Below, piece by piece: positions 34,131-45,935 of a stretch of DNA of 64,000 nucleotides; position 1 is the first letter of the stretch; the number at the start of each line of letters is the position of its first letter. The stretch spans positions 35,633,832 to 35,697,831 of the forward strand of contig NC_081830.1 of NCBI RefSeq assembly GCF_030867095.1. The letters are read 5' to 3'. This DNA is from Alligator mississippiensis (taxonomy: Eukaryota > Chordata > Crocodylia > Alligatoridae). The notes under the pieces are model-generated. The model saw only the letters and a list, made by a program, of their open reading frames with translations, searched no databases and was not told the origin of the DNA. The translations under genes and the position numbers were made by a program.

Positions 34131-35959
34131 GACAATGGAATTCAAAAAGCAGATTTTAGCAATCTCTGAGAGCTGGTGGACAGGGTCTCCAGAAAGGCTA
34201 GTCTGAGGGTAAAATTGGGAAACTATGATTTACAGGCTAACAGTGTACCTAAATCTTTAAAAGAGTACACTAATAGAGTAAAAAGACAAGATAGAAGAGG
34301 AGGGCAAGAGCCTCACATCTCACATAGAACAAAAAAACAGGACAAAAATACGACATAATGTAACACAAGAATCACCCAGGTTTTAATGAGGTTGCCCGGC
34401 ATTCTTTGCCATACAAATGAATTATTGCTATATGGCAATTCTATTTATTTTTTTTTTTAGAAAAAGCATATGTGGTGCCTAGTAAGTGCAGGCTTGTTTA
34501 TTATTATTATTCATTAGATTTTTATGCTGCTCTCCCAGAAAGACTCAGGGCATCTTCAAATAATAAAAAAAAATAGCATACATAGTGCTTTTCTAAAACC
34601 ACTTCTTTGTTTTTTTTCATGTTTTCCCTTTTTTCCCCTTTTTTTCTCATTCCAAATTGTATCAGATTTTTAAATTTTATGCAGATCTACACTTTGTAAT
34701 TTTTAAAATTATATATAATGGGATGGTCTATATATGCACATTTTCTGTGCAGTAACCAAAATTACTGCACAGTACAGGCACGTTTACATATACATGCCTG
34801 TACAGCACAGTAAACATGGTGACTTATGCCAGCTTGAACATAAATCTGATACCTGCATCATGCAGGCATCAAATGTATGCCTCATTAGATACTGCACAGT
34901 AGCGCATGTGTAGACGGTTTACTGAGCAGTAGCACCATGTGTGTGGACTGATTTGGGACTAACTTGAGTTTCAAGACAAGCCACAAATAGCATTAATAAG
35001 CTTTAATCTCTGCACATGTTGACACCTATTCCCACATACTGTACAGTAACTGAGCAGTAAATTTAAGCTGGAGTAAATGCACATGTAAACAAGCCCAGTG
35101 TGTGGGGATATAGTAAACACAAATACCTTAAAATAGTCTGCATCCATATACCTTTATTGGATTAACATAGATTGATTAGGTTTTAACATTATCAGGAAAA
35201 GAGTTTGTGATGAAAATGTTGCTACCCTCTAACATAATTTACAGATTATAAATAGCTAATAGATTGTAAACCACAACCCATTTTTCCCCACATAACACTG
35301 TCTCCCTATCTCTTAAGAATATTGCGTCTACTTTACATTTGGAGTGATGTTACAAGAAGATGAAGTCAAGGATTCAATCCTGTTTTACCTCTTGAGAACT
35401 TCAGTGCTATTTAGGGATTCTGTGTGATTCTATTCCATCCTGTAAAAATTCCTGAAAAAAAAAGTAAGAAAACACCTATAACAATGTAAAGATATGAGGA
35501 GGAGGATTCTGGCAATTCCTACATTAATGAATCAGTCTTCTTTATTAGCTTCTCAGGAACATTTTCCACTGAAATGAAAGACCACATCATCAGAAGCAAT
35601 TCAAAATAGCATGTATACAATCTTCATGTTCCTGTTTAGCATTGCCATATAGCAATAATTCATTTGTCTGGCAAAGAATGCCAGGCAACCTCATCAAAAC
35701 CTGGGTGATTCTTGTGTTTATGTTATGTCGTATTTTTGTCCTGTTTTTTTGTTCTATCTGAGATGTGAGGCTCCTGCCCTCCTCTTCTATCTTGTCTTTT
35801 TACTCTATTAGTGTACTCTTTTAAAGATTTAGGTACACTGTTAGCTTGTAAATCATAGTTTCCCATTTTTTACCCTCAGACAATGGAATTCAAAAAGCAG
35901 ATTTTAGCAATCTCTTAGAGCTGGTGGACAGGGTCTCCAGAAAGGCTAGTCTGAGGGTA
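34131..35959. repeat. Inverted-repeat structure bounded by 81-bp direct repeats
   Basis: Direct repeats of 81 bp lie at 34131-34211 and 35879-35959 and differ at about one position. Inside them are inverted repeats of about 240 bp at 34201-34439 and 35641-35881, roughly 95% alike by eye, around a 1.2 kb spacer. The direct repeat is CR1 endonuclease-end sequence. The direct and inverted repeats overlap at GTCTGAGGGTA / TACCCTCAGAC. The spacer holds a nested short TIR element (34720-35098) and no coding capacity. Confidence 0.9.
34720..35098. mobile_element. Short TIR element, nested in the inverted-repeat structure
   Basis: The left end is GGGATGGTCTATATATGCAC, and the right end in reverse complement is TGGGCTTGTTTACATGTGCA. 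The interior is dense in TGCACAGTA / TACTGTGCA words. It belongs with 4785-5017 and 24211-24473. Confidence 0.45.
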
Positions 35960-37200
35960 GGTCTTGCTTGACCAATCTCATTTCCGTCTACGACCAGGTG
36001 ACCTATCACCTGGACAAGGGAGAAGAGATTGATGTCATATATCTTGACGTCAGCAAAGCCTTCAATCTGGTGTCCCATGATCGCCTCTTGGAGAACCTGG
36101 CCAATTGTCGCCTTGGGTCCTCCACGATCCACTGGCTGGAAAATTGGCTCCGGGGTTGGACCCAGAGGGTAGTAATTGATGGAAGTCACTCATCGTGGTG
36201 TCCTGTTACCAGTGGGGTCCCTCAAGGCTCTGTCCTTGGACCCATACTGTTCAACATCTTCATTAATGATGTGGACACTGGAGTCAGAAGCGGACTGGCC
36301 AAGTTCGCAGATGACACCAAACTTTGGGGCAAAGCATCCACACCAGAAGACCGGCGGCTGATCCAGGCTGACCTGGACAGGCTCAGCAAGTGGGCGGACG
36401 AGAATCTGATGGTGTTCAACGCCGATAAATGCAAGGTTCTCCACCTTGGGAAAAAAAACCCGCAACATCCTTATAGGCTTGGCAGTGCTATGTTGGCTAG
36501 CACTATGGAAGAAAGAGACTTGGGGGTCATCATTGACCACAAGATGAACATGAGCCTGCAATGCGATGCTGCGGCTAGTAAAGCGACCAAAACGCTGGCT
36601 TGCATCCATAGATGCTTCTCAAATCCCGGGACGTCATTCTCCCCCTGTACTCGGCCTTAGTGAGGCCACAGCTGGAGTACTGCGTCCAGTTTTGGGCTCC
36701 ACAATTCAAAAAGGATGTGGAGAAGCTTGAGAGACTCCAGAGAAGAGCCACGTGCATGATCAGATGTCAGGGAAGCAGACCCTACGATGACAGGCTGAGA
36801 GCTCTGGGGCTCTTTAGCCTGAAAGAGCGCAGGCTCAGGGATGATCTGATGGCCACCTACAAGTTTATCAGGGGTGACCACCAGTATCTGGGGGAACATT
36901 TGTTCACCAGAGCGCCCCAAGGGATGACGAGGTCGAATGGTCACAAACTACTTCAAGATCGTTTCAGGCTGGACATAAGGAAGAATTTCTTTACTGTCCG
37001 AGCCCCCAAGGTCTGGAACAGCCTGCCACCGGAGGTGGTTCAAGCGCCTTCATTGAACATCTTCAAGATGAAACTGGATGCTTACCTTGCTGGGATCCTA
37101 TGACCCCAGCTGACTTCCTGCTCTTTGGGCAGGGGGCTGGACTCGATGATCTTCCAAGGTCCCTTCCAGCCCTAATGTCTATGAAATCTATGAAAATAAG

Positions 37201-38329
37201 GAGATTTAGGGGTGCAGGGGTGGGGTGGGGTCCCACCACTGTGTGCACTGCAGAGGAGCCAAAGGGGTGAGGGGCATGTGGCCTGGCTGGGGCCCTATTG
37301 ATGGTGAATGGGGCCCCAGCTTATCCAGGGCATGGCACAAACCCCACAGTGCAGGATAGAGTGAGGCAGAGACATGGGTGAATGATTTGTCCCTGCCCCA
37401 CTCCTTCTTGAACTGTGGGGGTCTCGATCTGCTCCCCCACAAGCCCATTCACAAAGAAAGTAGATTGAAACTTACCTACCGTGCTGGGCAGACACACACT
37501 GGGGATGCGGTCCTGGCTGTGCAGGGTTTGTGAGTGTGCATGCCAAAATGCTAAGATCCTCATCACAAACTGTTCATCGGGGCCATTTATAGCCTAGGAA
37601 TTTCAAAAACTGACTGTGAAGATTTTCAAGCCCTTATAAATGTTGGGTTAAGAAAGAAAAATCTCTCTGCTTTTGGGTCAAATTTCCAAGATTAAAATAT
37701 AACCCAATACAGAGAGAAAGTGGGGATGAACAAAGTAGGAAGTCTCACTAATCTCTCAAAGAGAAGAACAGAATTCAAAAGCAAAGAATATTTCTTGTAG
37801 TTCCACCTGGCTGCAGCAATGGTGCCTGCATGCTGGTGCTTCTGAAGGGGTCTTGTGGTACCCTGGTTGAGAAACTTACAGTTAAAAAAAACCCTTGTAT
37901 AGGACAGTATGGATAAAGATGATTCTCCCTTGAGCAAGGGGCTGAACTAGATAATCACCTAATTTCCCTTTCAGCACTACTGTTTCATGATTCTATTTCA
38001 CTTTAGGTATTTTAATATAGATCCTTCAACATGTGGATCTGCTATAAAGTGTAACTACATTACTCTAATTTGATAAGCTGACAGTTTTAGAGAGAACAGC
38101 TCATTACTCATTCTGACAGAGTTGTACCATTTAGTATGCACTTTTGGAGGAAGCAGATGACTTCCCTTTTATTTTTTTATCCACTAGTGATGTCAATGGT
38201 ACAGATGAATTTTCACTATTGGTTTCTTCTCTCTAGTACTCTAGTAGAAATATAACTGCTGATTTCTAAAATCTTACCATCTGCACCTTTCTGATAGTCA
38301 TTTAATGGCATAATGTCTTCCTTTCTATG
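37201..38329. other. Unassigned DNA
   Basis: The GC-rich left part (37210-37520) has open frames on both strands without any protein signature. The rest is AT-rich. No repeat family was recognised. Confidence 0.35.
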
Positions 38330-39030
38330 AGAAGGTGAAAGACTTTGTGGATGGAGTGAGAACAGTAGGTGTAACATACCTCAACTTTAGCAAGGCTTTC
38401 AACAGTCTCTCATGACATTCTCACAAGCAAGTTAAGCAATGCTGATGAGATGAACTTGTTCAATATTGATGCTCAATTAGTTGGATCATCATATTCAAAG
38501 AAAAGTCATAAACTGGTCAGGTACAGTATGAAGGAAGGCTCGTCTAGGGCTCCCCAACGGTCTGCTCTGGGTCTAATACTATTCAGTATCTTCACTAATG
38601 ACATGGTAGTTGGAGTGGAGTGCACATTTTGTCAATCTGCAGATCACATCAGGCTGTGTGGGGTAGGAATGCTTTATAGGATTTTATTAGAATTCAGAAT
38701 TACCTTGGTAAACTGGAGAAACTGTTTAAAATACATCAGATGAAATTCAATAATGAATGGCCAGGCTGTAGCATTACCAAAAAGGACTAGGGGAACACAG
38801 TAAAATGCCACCTGAACATGACTAAGCAGTTTGCTATCACTACAGAAAAAGGCCAATGTCACAGTGGGATATAATTACAAGAAAGTTGCATTGAATTACA
38901 GCACTCTTTTCACACCTCTCCTGTGTCCAGTTTTGGGCACAGCCTTTCAAGAAAGATATGGACAAATTGGAAAGGCAAAGTAAAGCAATCAAAATGTTTA
39001 GAATCTAGAAAACGTAACACACAAGAAAAA
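38330..39030 (+). mobile_element. Very old CR1 reverse transcriptase fragment
   Basis: Decayed motifs are in order: VTYLNFSKAFN (palm motif A, YLDFSKAFD expected) near 38370-38400, a VPQRSALGLILFSIF-like stretch near 38550-38600 and a CQSADHIRLCG version of FADDTKLWG near 38625-38660. The CVQFWAQPFKKDMDKLERQ-like region near 38920-38975 follows. Motif A has lost its first aspartate. Stops and frame changes are frequent, and no 3' tail is visible. Confidence 0.7.
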
Positions 39031-39889
39031 GATGGGAAAAATGGGAATCATCAGAGGTTTAAGATTTTTCTCCATTTTTTTTCTCCACAAAATGTAAATA
39101 TTGCACAAGTCTCTGGTAGATGATCTCAGTGTAGGCATAATTCTGTTACTCCCTAGAAGTGTAAAACTATATCCATTATAAGTAAAGCAAGAAGGACAGG
39201 TGTCCATTTAGAGTTATTCTACTTTGTGTCTACCCTTCTACAGACATAAGGAGAGGACAATACTCCTTCTCTGGGCTCCTTCATGGCAAGCTGCCTGCTA
39301 CACAGGCAGTCTACAGACACCACAGAACTGCTCTCAACATCTCCTGAAGAAAATATCCTTGATGAGGAGATATTCCTGGGTCACTGTCACAAACATTTGC
39401 ACTCTCAGAACAAAATGGTCGCTCTCTCAGTTTCTACAATATCCCAAGAGCTGTTGCTGGGATCTGTAAGGAACACAGCAGATGCCTTGGCATAGGTTTT
39501 TTCTTCCTGTATAATATATCCTTATTTATTCACAGATATGAACCATATGTCATTGCTAGAGATGTGTAACTAAAATAATTAAAATACTGGGTTAACCTGC
39601 TCTAAAGACAGACTTGCAAGGCCGGATTCATTCTTCCCTTCCCTTCCATTTGACATTTTTGGTGTATCTGGTGAATCAGAATAGCACACCTAAGAGTGTT
39701 AACATTGTGTGACACCCCATGGCACCCTTGAAAAGATCTCAAGAAACCTAGGGTTCATAGGGTTCATAATCATTTAAAGTTTAAGAATGATAACTGTATG
39801 ATTTTAAATTATAGATGACAATGATAACATCAGTTTAATTTATTTTCTTGTAAAAGATAAATTAGCCAAGGGATAGGCCCTCAATGCAA
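39031..39889. other. Unassigned AT-rich DNA
   Basis: No feature was recognised between the CR1 fossil and the OR pseudogene. Confidence 0.4.
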
Positions 39890-40190
39890 TAGCTAATGTA
39901 CTGATAGGTCTCTTCATAGCCTCCTTCACTTCATAATTTCTTAAACTATATATAATAAGATTGCTCATCAGAATCAAGAGGGTGTATAAAAGGGAGAGAC
40001 TTGTTTAGGTGTTTCCAAATATTTGCCATTGGTAATACATAAATCGCATTTAAGGTCCCAGAGAAAGTGGTGAAAACAATGAGATGAGAAGATTAAGTGA
40101 AAAAGGCCCTTTGCTTCCCAGTGGTTGAAGGAATTTTCAGATTGGTGGAGATGAAACATATGATGAGTATCCCTACATATGTCAATGATT
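39890..40190 (-). pseudogene. Olfactory receptor pseudogene, 3' part only
   Basis: The minus strand gives the end of helix 5 to helix 7 of an OR in broken frames: CFISTNLKIPSTTGKQRAFF (loop 3 and helix 6 start), SSHLIVFTTFSGTLNAIYV (helix 6 and loop 3), and a degraded SLRNYEVKEA-like end after helix 7 near 39930-39900. The segment upstream of helix 5 is absent or unrecognisable. The KAFSTCSSHL signature is interrupted by a stop and frame changes follow. It lies 1.4 kb from the intact OR at 41617-42621, on the same strand, and is probably a dead tandem neighbour. Confidence 0.7.
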
Positions 40191-40299
40191 ACACATGGCT
40201 ATGTAGACTCACACACTGGACATTCACAATAACAGCCATAAGCTGTATGCCCATCTCTTGTAAAGGGGTTTGCGTGCATTCCTATTTTTCTCCCAAATC

Positions 40300-40350
40300 T
40301 CACTGGCTAGTTCACTCACCTGCAGTGCCAGAGGACTTGGGTTCTAAGAC
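40300..40350 (+). repeat. Possible tRNA-derived SINE head
   Basis: CTGGCTAGTTCACTCACCTG and, downstream, GACTTGGGTTCTAAGACTC resemble tRNA A and B boxes as found in reptile SINEs. It is decayed and not delimited. Confidence 0.3.
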
Positions 40351-41616
40351 TCTCCCACACTGAGGACATTTGAACCAGGTCCATTCCTTACTTCCCAGCA
40401 TACTACACTAGCCATCACTTAACAAGTTGTACATTGTCTAGGTCCTTCCCTGGTAAGTCTTCTGAAGTTGAGCCACTAACATAATCATTACGATCGAAAA
40501 AAAATAGTACTAAGGAATGTACAAGAGAAAGTTTTAATCCACTGCGGACTAACGGACACATTCAGGCTAAATCATACTCGAGGATTCGTCCTGCTAGATG
40601 AGAAGCTATCTCACTAAGCTACACACCCTCTGACTTGGTGGATTTCTCCTGGGGCCAAATATCTCCTACACATTTTCTTCTCATGGTTGCCAGGGAAGTC
40701 AGCTTCAAAAGGAGCACCACAGAACAGCCTACATCATGGCTGACCTGTGGCGTGGTGTTTAGGCTACTCAGCCAAAGAAAGACAGGTAGAAATCCCCCCT
40801 GGGAGAGAAGGTACTAGACTCTAGGTCTGTGCACTCTGCGCTCTTTGGAGGAAGAGATAGGAGGTCCCTTTCAGTCTGTTCTTACTTGCTTGTGTGCGAT
40901 ATAGTCATATATATGCATGCAAAAATAGATTCTCTCTGGGGCTTTAAGCACCAAATATGGCTTCTGGATGAGCAAAAAATAAATAAATAAATAAAGACCA
41001 CTTAGATGGCTAGGAAATAATTAAATGCCACCTTAGCTCATAAAGGTAAAACAGCTTTTCCCATAGTCTTAAATTTTCAGTTTAGAAAATTGTACACTCA
41101 TGAAAAGATTGTTATAAAATGGTTAGTATGAAGTAGACTTAGCTATATGTGATTACATAGCCTCAACCTATTATACCATCTGCACCTGTTTCCTTGATTT
41201 ATTTTAACCAAGGAAGTGGAACAGATTCTTTGCATCATGGAGCTAAATGGGCCTGTGCCCAGCAGTTTTACTGTTCCCAAGTATCTGGTTTTGTACATAC
41301 ATGTCACATGCATGAGGCCACGTGTGTGCAGGTGTTGGGAGTTGTGGCATATGAACGTGAGCCCAGGTCAGGTTTTCATGGAAATGTTTCCAGCTTCCTT
41401 CAATGTGCAAAAACCTCTCTTACGAACAGTGAAGAGTAATTTGAAAGCTGTTTGAACTCATGTCCTCATGAAGTCTTAGAAATTATGTATAAACTGGAAA
41501 TAGTAACATATATGTTTGTTTTGACAGTTTCCCTTCATTGACCCTGGCATATCCCCCTCTTCTCCAAATAGGGAGATGACAAAGGCCTCAAACCTCCCAC
41601 AGTAATCACTGCTTCA
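40351..41616. other. Unassigned DNA
   Basis: Overlapping short open frames at 41194-41455 show no OR or other family motif. A short AATA-type simple repeat is at 40976-40996. Confidence 0.4.
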
Positions 41617-42621
41617 TCACACAAATACATGCAATAAGAAACAAAAAACGCACCTGGGAAGTGATATCATCTGTGAAGAAATTCTTCCAAATGATCTCTT
41701 CAGACTTTCTTTAACCTCTTTATTCCTCAGGCTATATATAATGGGGTTCAACATCGGCGTGGCCACTGTGTAAGATAGAGACACCAACTTTTTGCTGTTG
41801 GGTGAGAGGCTGGACTTAGGCTTTAAGTGAATTAAACAGGTTGTACAGTAAAACAGGGTCACCACCACCAGGTGAGCAGTGCAAATGGAGAACGCCCTGT
41901 GTCTGCTCTCAGCTGATGGCATCTGGAGGATAGTGTGGATGATACAGATGTAGGAAACAGATATCAAGATAAATGGGAACAACATTATTGCAACAGTGGC
42001 TACAAAAACCAGAAGTTCAAAGAAAGATGTGCCTGAACAGACCAGCTCCAAAACTGGGGCAATGTCACAAAAGAAATGGTTAATTTCAGTTGAGCCACAG
42101 AAAGAGAAGCTAAATAACCAGACAGCGAGCACTATTGCCACCGGGATTCCTGAAAGCCAGCATGCAATCACCATCTGAAGGCACACCCTCTTGTTCATGA
42201 CAGTGGCATAACGCAATGGATGACATATGGCCACATAGCGGTCATATGCCATGATACCCAACAGAAGACACTCAGAGGTGATTAAGTGTATGACCAAGTG
42301 GAGCTGCAGGGCACAGCCATAAAAACTGGTGACTTTCCTCTCCACAAGCAAATTCATCAGCATTTTGGGAACTATGTCTAAGGTGAAGCAGATTTCACTC
42401 AGGGCCAGGTTCTTGAGCAAATAATACATCGGGGTGTGGAGGGCAGGGTCAGTAGTTGTGATGATCACAATGAGAGAATTCCCTGTCAAGGCTGAAAGAA
42501 ACATGAGCAAAACTACTACAAAGAGTAGGAGCTGCAGTTTGGCAAGGTGGGAGAACCCCATCAGGATGAAGCCAGTCACCATGGTCTGGTTTTCCAGTTT
42601 CAATTCTTCAGCAAGTTCCAT
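41617..42621 (-). CDS. Olfactory receptor, class II, intact
   Basis: This is a 334-residue seven-helix odorant receptor of the olfactory neuron membrane. Hallmarks are the NQT glycosylation site near residue 11, TGNSLIVII in helix 1, LHTPMYYLLKNLALSEI in helix 2, the loop cysteines, GIMAYDRYVAICHPLRY, HFFCDIAPVLELVC in loop 2, SYICIIHTILQM, AFSICTAHLVVVTLFY and TPMLNPIIYSLRNKEVK. KAFSTCSSH has become RAFSICTAH. The C-terminal tail is about 20 residues longer than usual, ending with SLPRCVFCFLLHVFV, which suggests the ancestral stop was lost and reading continued into the 3' flank. The start is the first ATG before NQT and gives a normal N-terminus. It is OR10/OR6-like in style, but the subfamily is not secure. 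Confidence 0.93.
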   Translation of the reverse strand: MELAEELKLENQTMVTGFILMGFSHLAKLQLLLFVVVLLMFLSALTGNSLIVIITTTDPALHTPMYYLLKNLALSEICFTLDIVPKMLMNLLVERKVTSFYGCALQLHLVIHLITSECLLLGIMAYDRYVAICHPLRYATVMNKRVCLQMVIACWLSGIPVAIVLAVWLFSFSFCGSTEINHFFCDIAPVLELVCSGTSFFELLVFVATVAIMLFPFILISVSYICIIHTILQMPSAESRHRAFSICTAHLVVVTLFYCTTCLIHLKPKSSLSPNSKKLVSLSYTVATPMLNPIIYSLRNKEVKESLKRSFGRISSQMISLPRCVFCFLLHVFV

Positions 42622-42743
42622 CAGAAAAGGGATCTAGGTAAGACCTCATTCAGGGGAAGAGATGACTGGAATGTAAGCTTGTCTAACTTCAGATCCAGTA
42701 CTGAGAGGCTCAGATAGTCTGAAGACCTTGATCATCTTCTTTT

Positions 42744-42745
42744 CT
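42744..42745 (-). promoter_or_regulatory. Probable 3' splice acceptor in the OR 5' UTR
   Basis: On the minus strand CTTTTCATTTTCCACAG ends 122 nt upstream of the OR start codon at 42621. It is the best acceptor for the usual spliced OR leader. The upstream exon is not identified. Confidence 0.5.
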
Positions 42746-42779
42746 GTGGAAAATGAAAAGATGATACCTAGATATCAAG

Positions 42780-43227
42780 GAGGGCAGAAGGCAGGGGGGT
42801 GGGGGATCAAAATAATAATATTGTTTTTCCCATCACCCACAGAAAACATGGTTAATCGGATGCATTTGGCTAGGTCCTATCAATAGCTGATATCTGGATC
42901 TATATACTCATCTACACAAGAATGGTAAGAAGCCTGAATATCAGTTAGGTAAAACTATACATTCAAGAGTGCATTACAATCCCCATGTAGATAAACTATA
43001 AGTGGGAGGCCATTATCTCAAGTTATGCTATTAAAAATATATATCCATGCCTATGTTTTCCCATTATTGATGAGAATGGAAGCTTTCCACACAACTTTAA
43101 TTTCCCATGAGTTTTCTTCAAAAGCTGGGGGATGGGGAGAAAGGGATTTCCCTTTTCCTGTTTACATGACAAAGATAAGCATTTCCAGTTTTCAGTTATC
43201 AAGATGCATAGAAATTACTGAACACTT

Positions 43228-43259
<32 letters not shown>

Positions 43260-44334
43260 TCAGTCTGTATATCAATATCTTCTATATATCTATATGCATT
43301 GTGGAAAGATAGTACCACTATTATTGTTTCCTTGAAATCCTTTTTAGAACTTTAGTACTAAAAAAACCTGTACTGCTATGCCTGTTTTTTGCACAAAGGG
43401 GAAACAATGAGCCATGACCATGAGCATATCCAGAACTGGGGTCATAAAAGTGTGGTCATACCTCTCTTCAGTTGTGGGGTGCAAGTTAAGTGAACTCTCT
43501 GAGCTCATTGATGTATCCTACCGGAACCATCACTTTGGTGTGGATCCAGAACCTAACGGGTAAACAGATGGCTCCTACTCCCTTGTCTGCTGATGAATTT
43601 GACAGTAGGGGGAAAAGGGAAGGCAAGCAGCAGTAGCAGTCATCCCCTGGGTTCTGGACCTGCGCCAAAGAAGCAGTTTCAGAAGGGGCTGCCCTAACAA
43701 GCTAGTATTCTCAGAGCTCACTGCATGTGGTGCACAACTGAAGAGGGGTGTGATTACATCTCCAACACCCTCCTGGATCTGCCCCTGGACGTGCTATATT
43801 AATCTCAGTCCAACCATGAACTAGAACACATTTAGAAAGATTCCTAGGAGACAAGACAACTGTATTGTTAAGTATGAACTTTGTGTTGAGAATGGTGGGT
43901 GGGATTAAAAATCTCAGCCAAAGCTGCATTCGTCTTTTACTTTTCAATGAGGCAAACAGATTCAAAGTGTGTATTCACAATGCTGAAGAACTTAGAAATG
44001 GTCATAGTAAACTGATACCAAGCATATTCTCAGTGACAATTAAAAAATGATTATGCACTTTCTCAGAATAGTGAAAATGTGCAGAGATGAATGTATGCAG
44101 ACAAATCCATTACTGGTATGAGAAACTGCAAAACTATGAGGTCAAGTGCAAGAGCTTCAGGGGTTCAGCAGGCACCTGCTATTGTCTTTCAATAAAAGTT
44201 GATCACACAGTCTTTGTTACTTTAAAAATTGCCCCCTGAAAATATGGGCTTAAATTTGAGTCCAATTAAATTCAAAGCAGGTTTCAACATTGACCTCAAA
44301 AAAGTTTGTTTTTGACCTGTTGTTTTTCTCTGCT
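42780..44334. other. Unassigned DNA with a (GACA)n microsatellite
   Basis: A GATAGACAGACA-type run is at 43229-43260. No gene was recognised. Confidence 0.5.
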
Positions 44335-44655
44335 TATATGGTCTAGTGGGTTCAGTAGTAAGTTAGAGTTCAGAAGACCCAGGTTCCTCCTCATTTTCTA
44401 TATCTCATGTAATGGGACTTAAAGTAAATTGCTTCCTCTACTAAGTGCCCTGGTCATATTTTTATACAATAGGCCTCGCTTGTAAAGAACTTGAGACCTA
44501 CACAAGAAACCTGCTACATAACAGCAAGGACATATTGACAATATCCTGATAGAAGAGAATCACACGGTTCTGCTTGGTGTTTGAGAAGTGTTTTTATCTC
44601 CATTTCAAAGATGTACAAATTGAGGCACAGACAGATTTAGGGACAGGATATTTAG
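44335..44655 (+). repeat. MIR SINE remnant
   Basis: GGTCTAGTGGGTTCAGTAG and AGACCCAGGTTC near 44340-44385 match a MIR head. CTTAAAGTAAATTGCTTCCT near 44420 fits the core. TTATCTCCATTTCAAAGATG and AAATTGAGGCACAGACAGA near 44595-44635 fit the tail. The order and spacing support one decayed copy. Confidence 0.55.
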
Positions 44656-45815
44656 GGGTCTAAGAATGTAAAGAGGCATCTAGCGGAAATGTTAACAGCA
44701 CATAGCACATGAGAAGACCTTCCATTTATTTAAATGGGAATTAGGCTGTAACCTGGCCAGAACTTTTGAACAATAACTGTAAGGGTAATACTTGCATGTA
44801 GATGTCCCTTAACACCTGGCCCTAAAAACTGTACCAGATCAGACGTGGAATAGGGACTAGAACAGGAAATTAAAACAGATTTCTCAGGTGGTAGTTAGTG
44901 CCTAAAGAATAAAATAATTCACAGAATTCTTCCTGCGGAGTGCAACACAAACGGACATATAAAGCTGCAAGAGATGACATCTGATATTAAACTGCAAGCA
45001 AACCATCTGGGGCTAAAGGGCAGCATCTTGAGCCATCTACCAACATATGGCATGCAAAGCTTCTAGTGGAGAATAGAAATTTGGTCATCATTTCTCTTTC
45101 TATTTCTCTCTCTCTCTCGCTGTCTCTATGTTATACCATATTTACTAAGAAATCTTTGTGCAATGATAAATAGTGCTACATCAGGATGCACTGTTTTACA
45201 GAGAAAAGTCCCCAGCATGTTTGACCAAGTTCACATTACCTATAGCGTTCAGAATACATTTCATAAGTCGTTATGTCATTCACCAACACCAGCTCTAAAG
45301 CTACATGTACTCCAACATCTCCAAGTCATGCTATTTTGGAAAACTTTAATATGAGCCTCATGTGCAAATCAATATGTATATCTGTACATTTGACTGTCCT
45401 ACAGTCAACACAATGATATTGTATATTAACAGATGTTATTATTAAATTATGCAACTAAGATATGAGTTTATTTTTAGTGTGAGTTTTATAAAATTGTGGG
45501 TTGTGCTCAAGAAAGGAAAATGTTATACTTTCTGCTGTTCTCTAATAAATAGACAAAATATTATTTCTGAAAGTACTGATTAAATTTAGAAGCTTCCTAA
45601 TGATTTTAGGGAACACTTTTAGGTGGTGCTGAAAAATATTCATTAACAGTATTTACATTGATTATCATATAGTTAAAAATAGGAAGGTGGCATTTTTTTC
45701 AATCTCTGAAAGTCTTACTAATTACCCTCACTGAATACCATCTCATGAATATCACAATAAGATAGTATTGTTTTTCATGACCAAAAATTAAGCTGTCTAG
45801 CACAGAAACTTAGAA
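44656..45815. other. Unassigned AT-rich DNA
   Basis: A (CT)n-rich run lies at about 45095-45120. Nothing else was recognised. Confidence 0.4.
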
Positions 45816-45816
45816 A

Positions 45817-45855
45817 GTAGAGCTGGTGCTACTCCAAAGTCTGTTAAAAAAATTA

Positions 45856-45886
<31 letters not shown>

Positions 45887-45935
45887 AGAGACAGACAGAC
45901 AGACAGACAGACTTTGGAGTAGCACCAGCTCTACT
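45817..45935. repeat. Short palindrome with a tetranucleotide microsatellite loop
   Basis: The arms AGAGCTGGTGCTACTCCAAA (45817-45845) and its inverse (45906-45935) enclose (ATCT)n followed by (AGAC)n. A third copy of the arm, GACAGACCTTGGAGTAAC, lies at 46062-46085 after a GT run. The repeated arm beside microsatellites suggests a small mobile repeat of unknown type. Confidence 0.75.

Larger units (their letters stand above)
33560..37200 (+). mobile_element. Old CR1 (copy C), endonuclease remnant plus reverse transcriptase, interrupted
   Basis: About 33830-34211 matches the CR1 endonuclease C-terminal half in decayed form: VDIIYHINCWEG, NKGESFLSFLLINWEEVVEH, then KFKIQRGGKKKSSRMQTMEF. The reverse transcriptase resumes at about 35955 with GRSCLTNLISVYDQV, followed by YLDVSKAFNLVSHDRLL, GVPQGSVLGPILFNIF and FADDTKLWGKA. 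It continues through a frame change near 36610-36650 to a CTATGAAATCTATGAAA tail near 37180. The roughly 700 bp that should separate endonuclease and reverse transcriptase is missing, and a repeat-bounded structure (34131-35959) lies between the pieces. The two halves could come from separate insertions, but motif style agrees with one CR1 subfamily. Confidence 0.75.
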
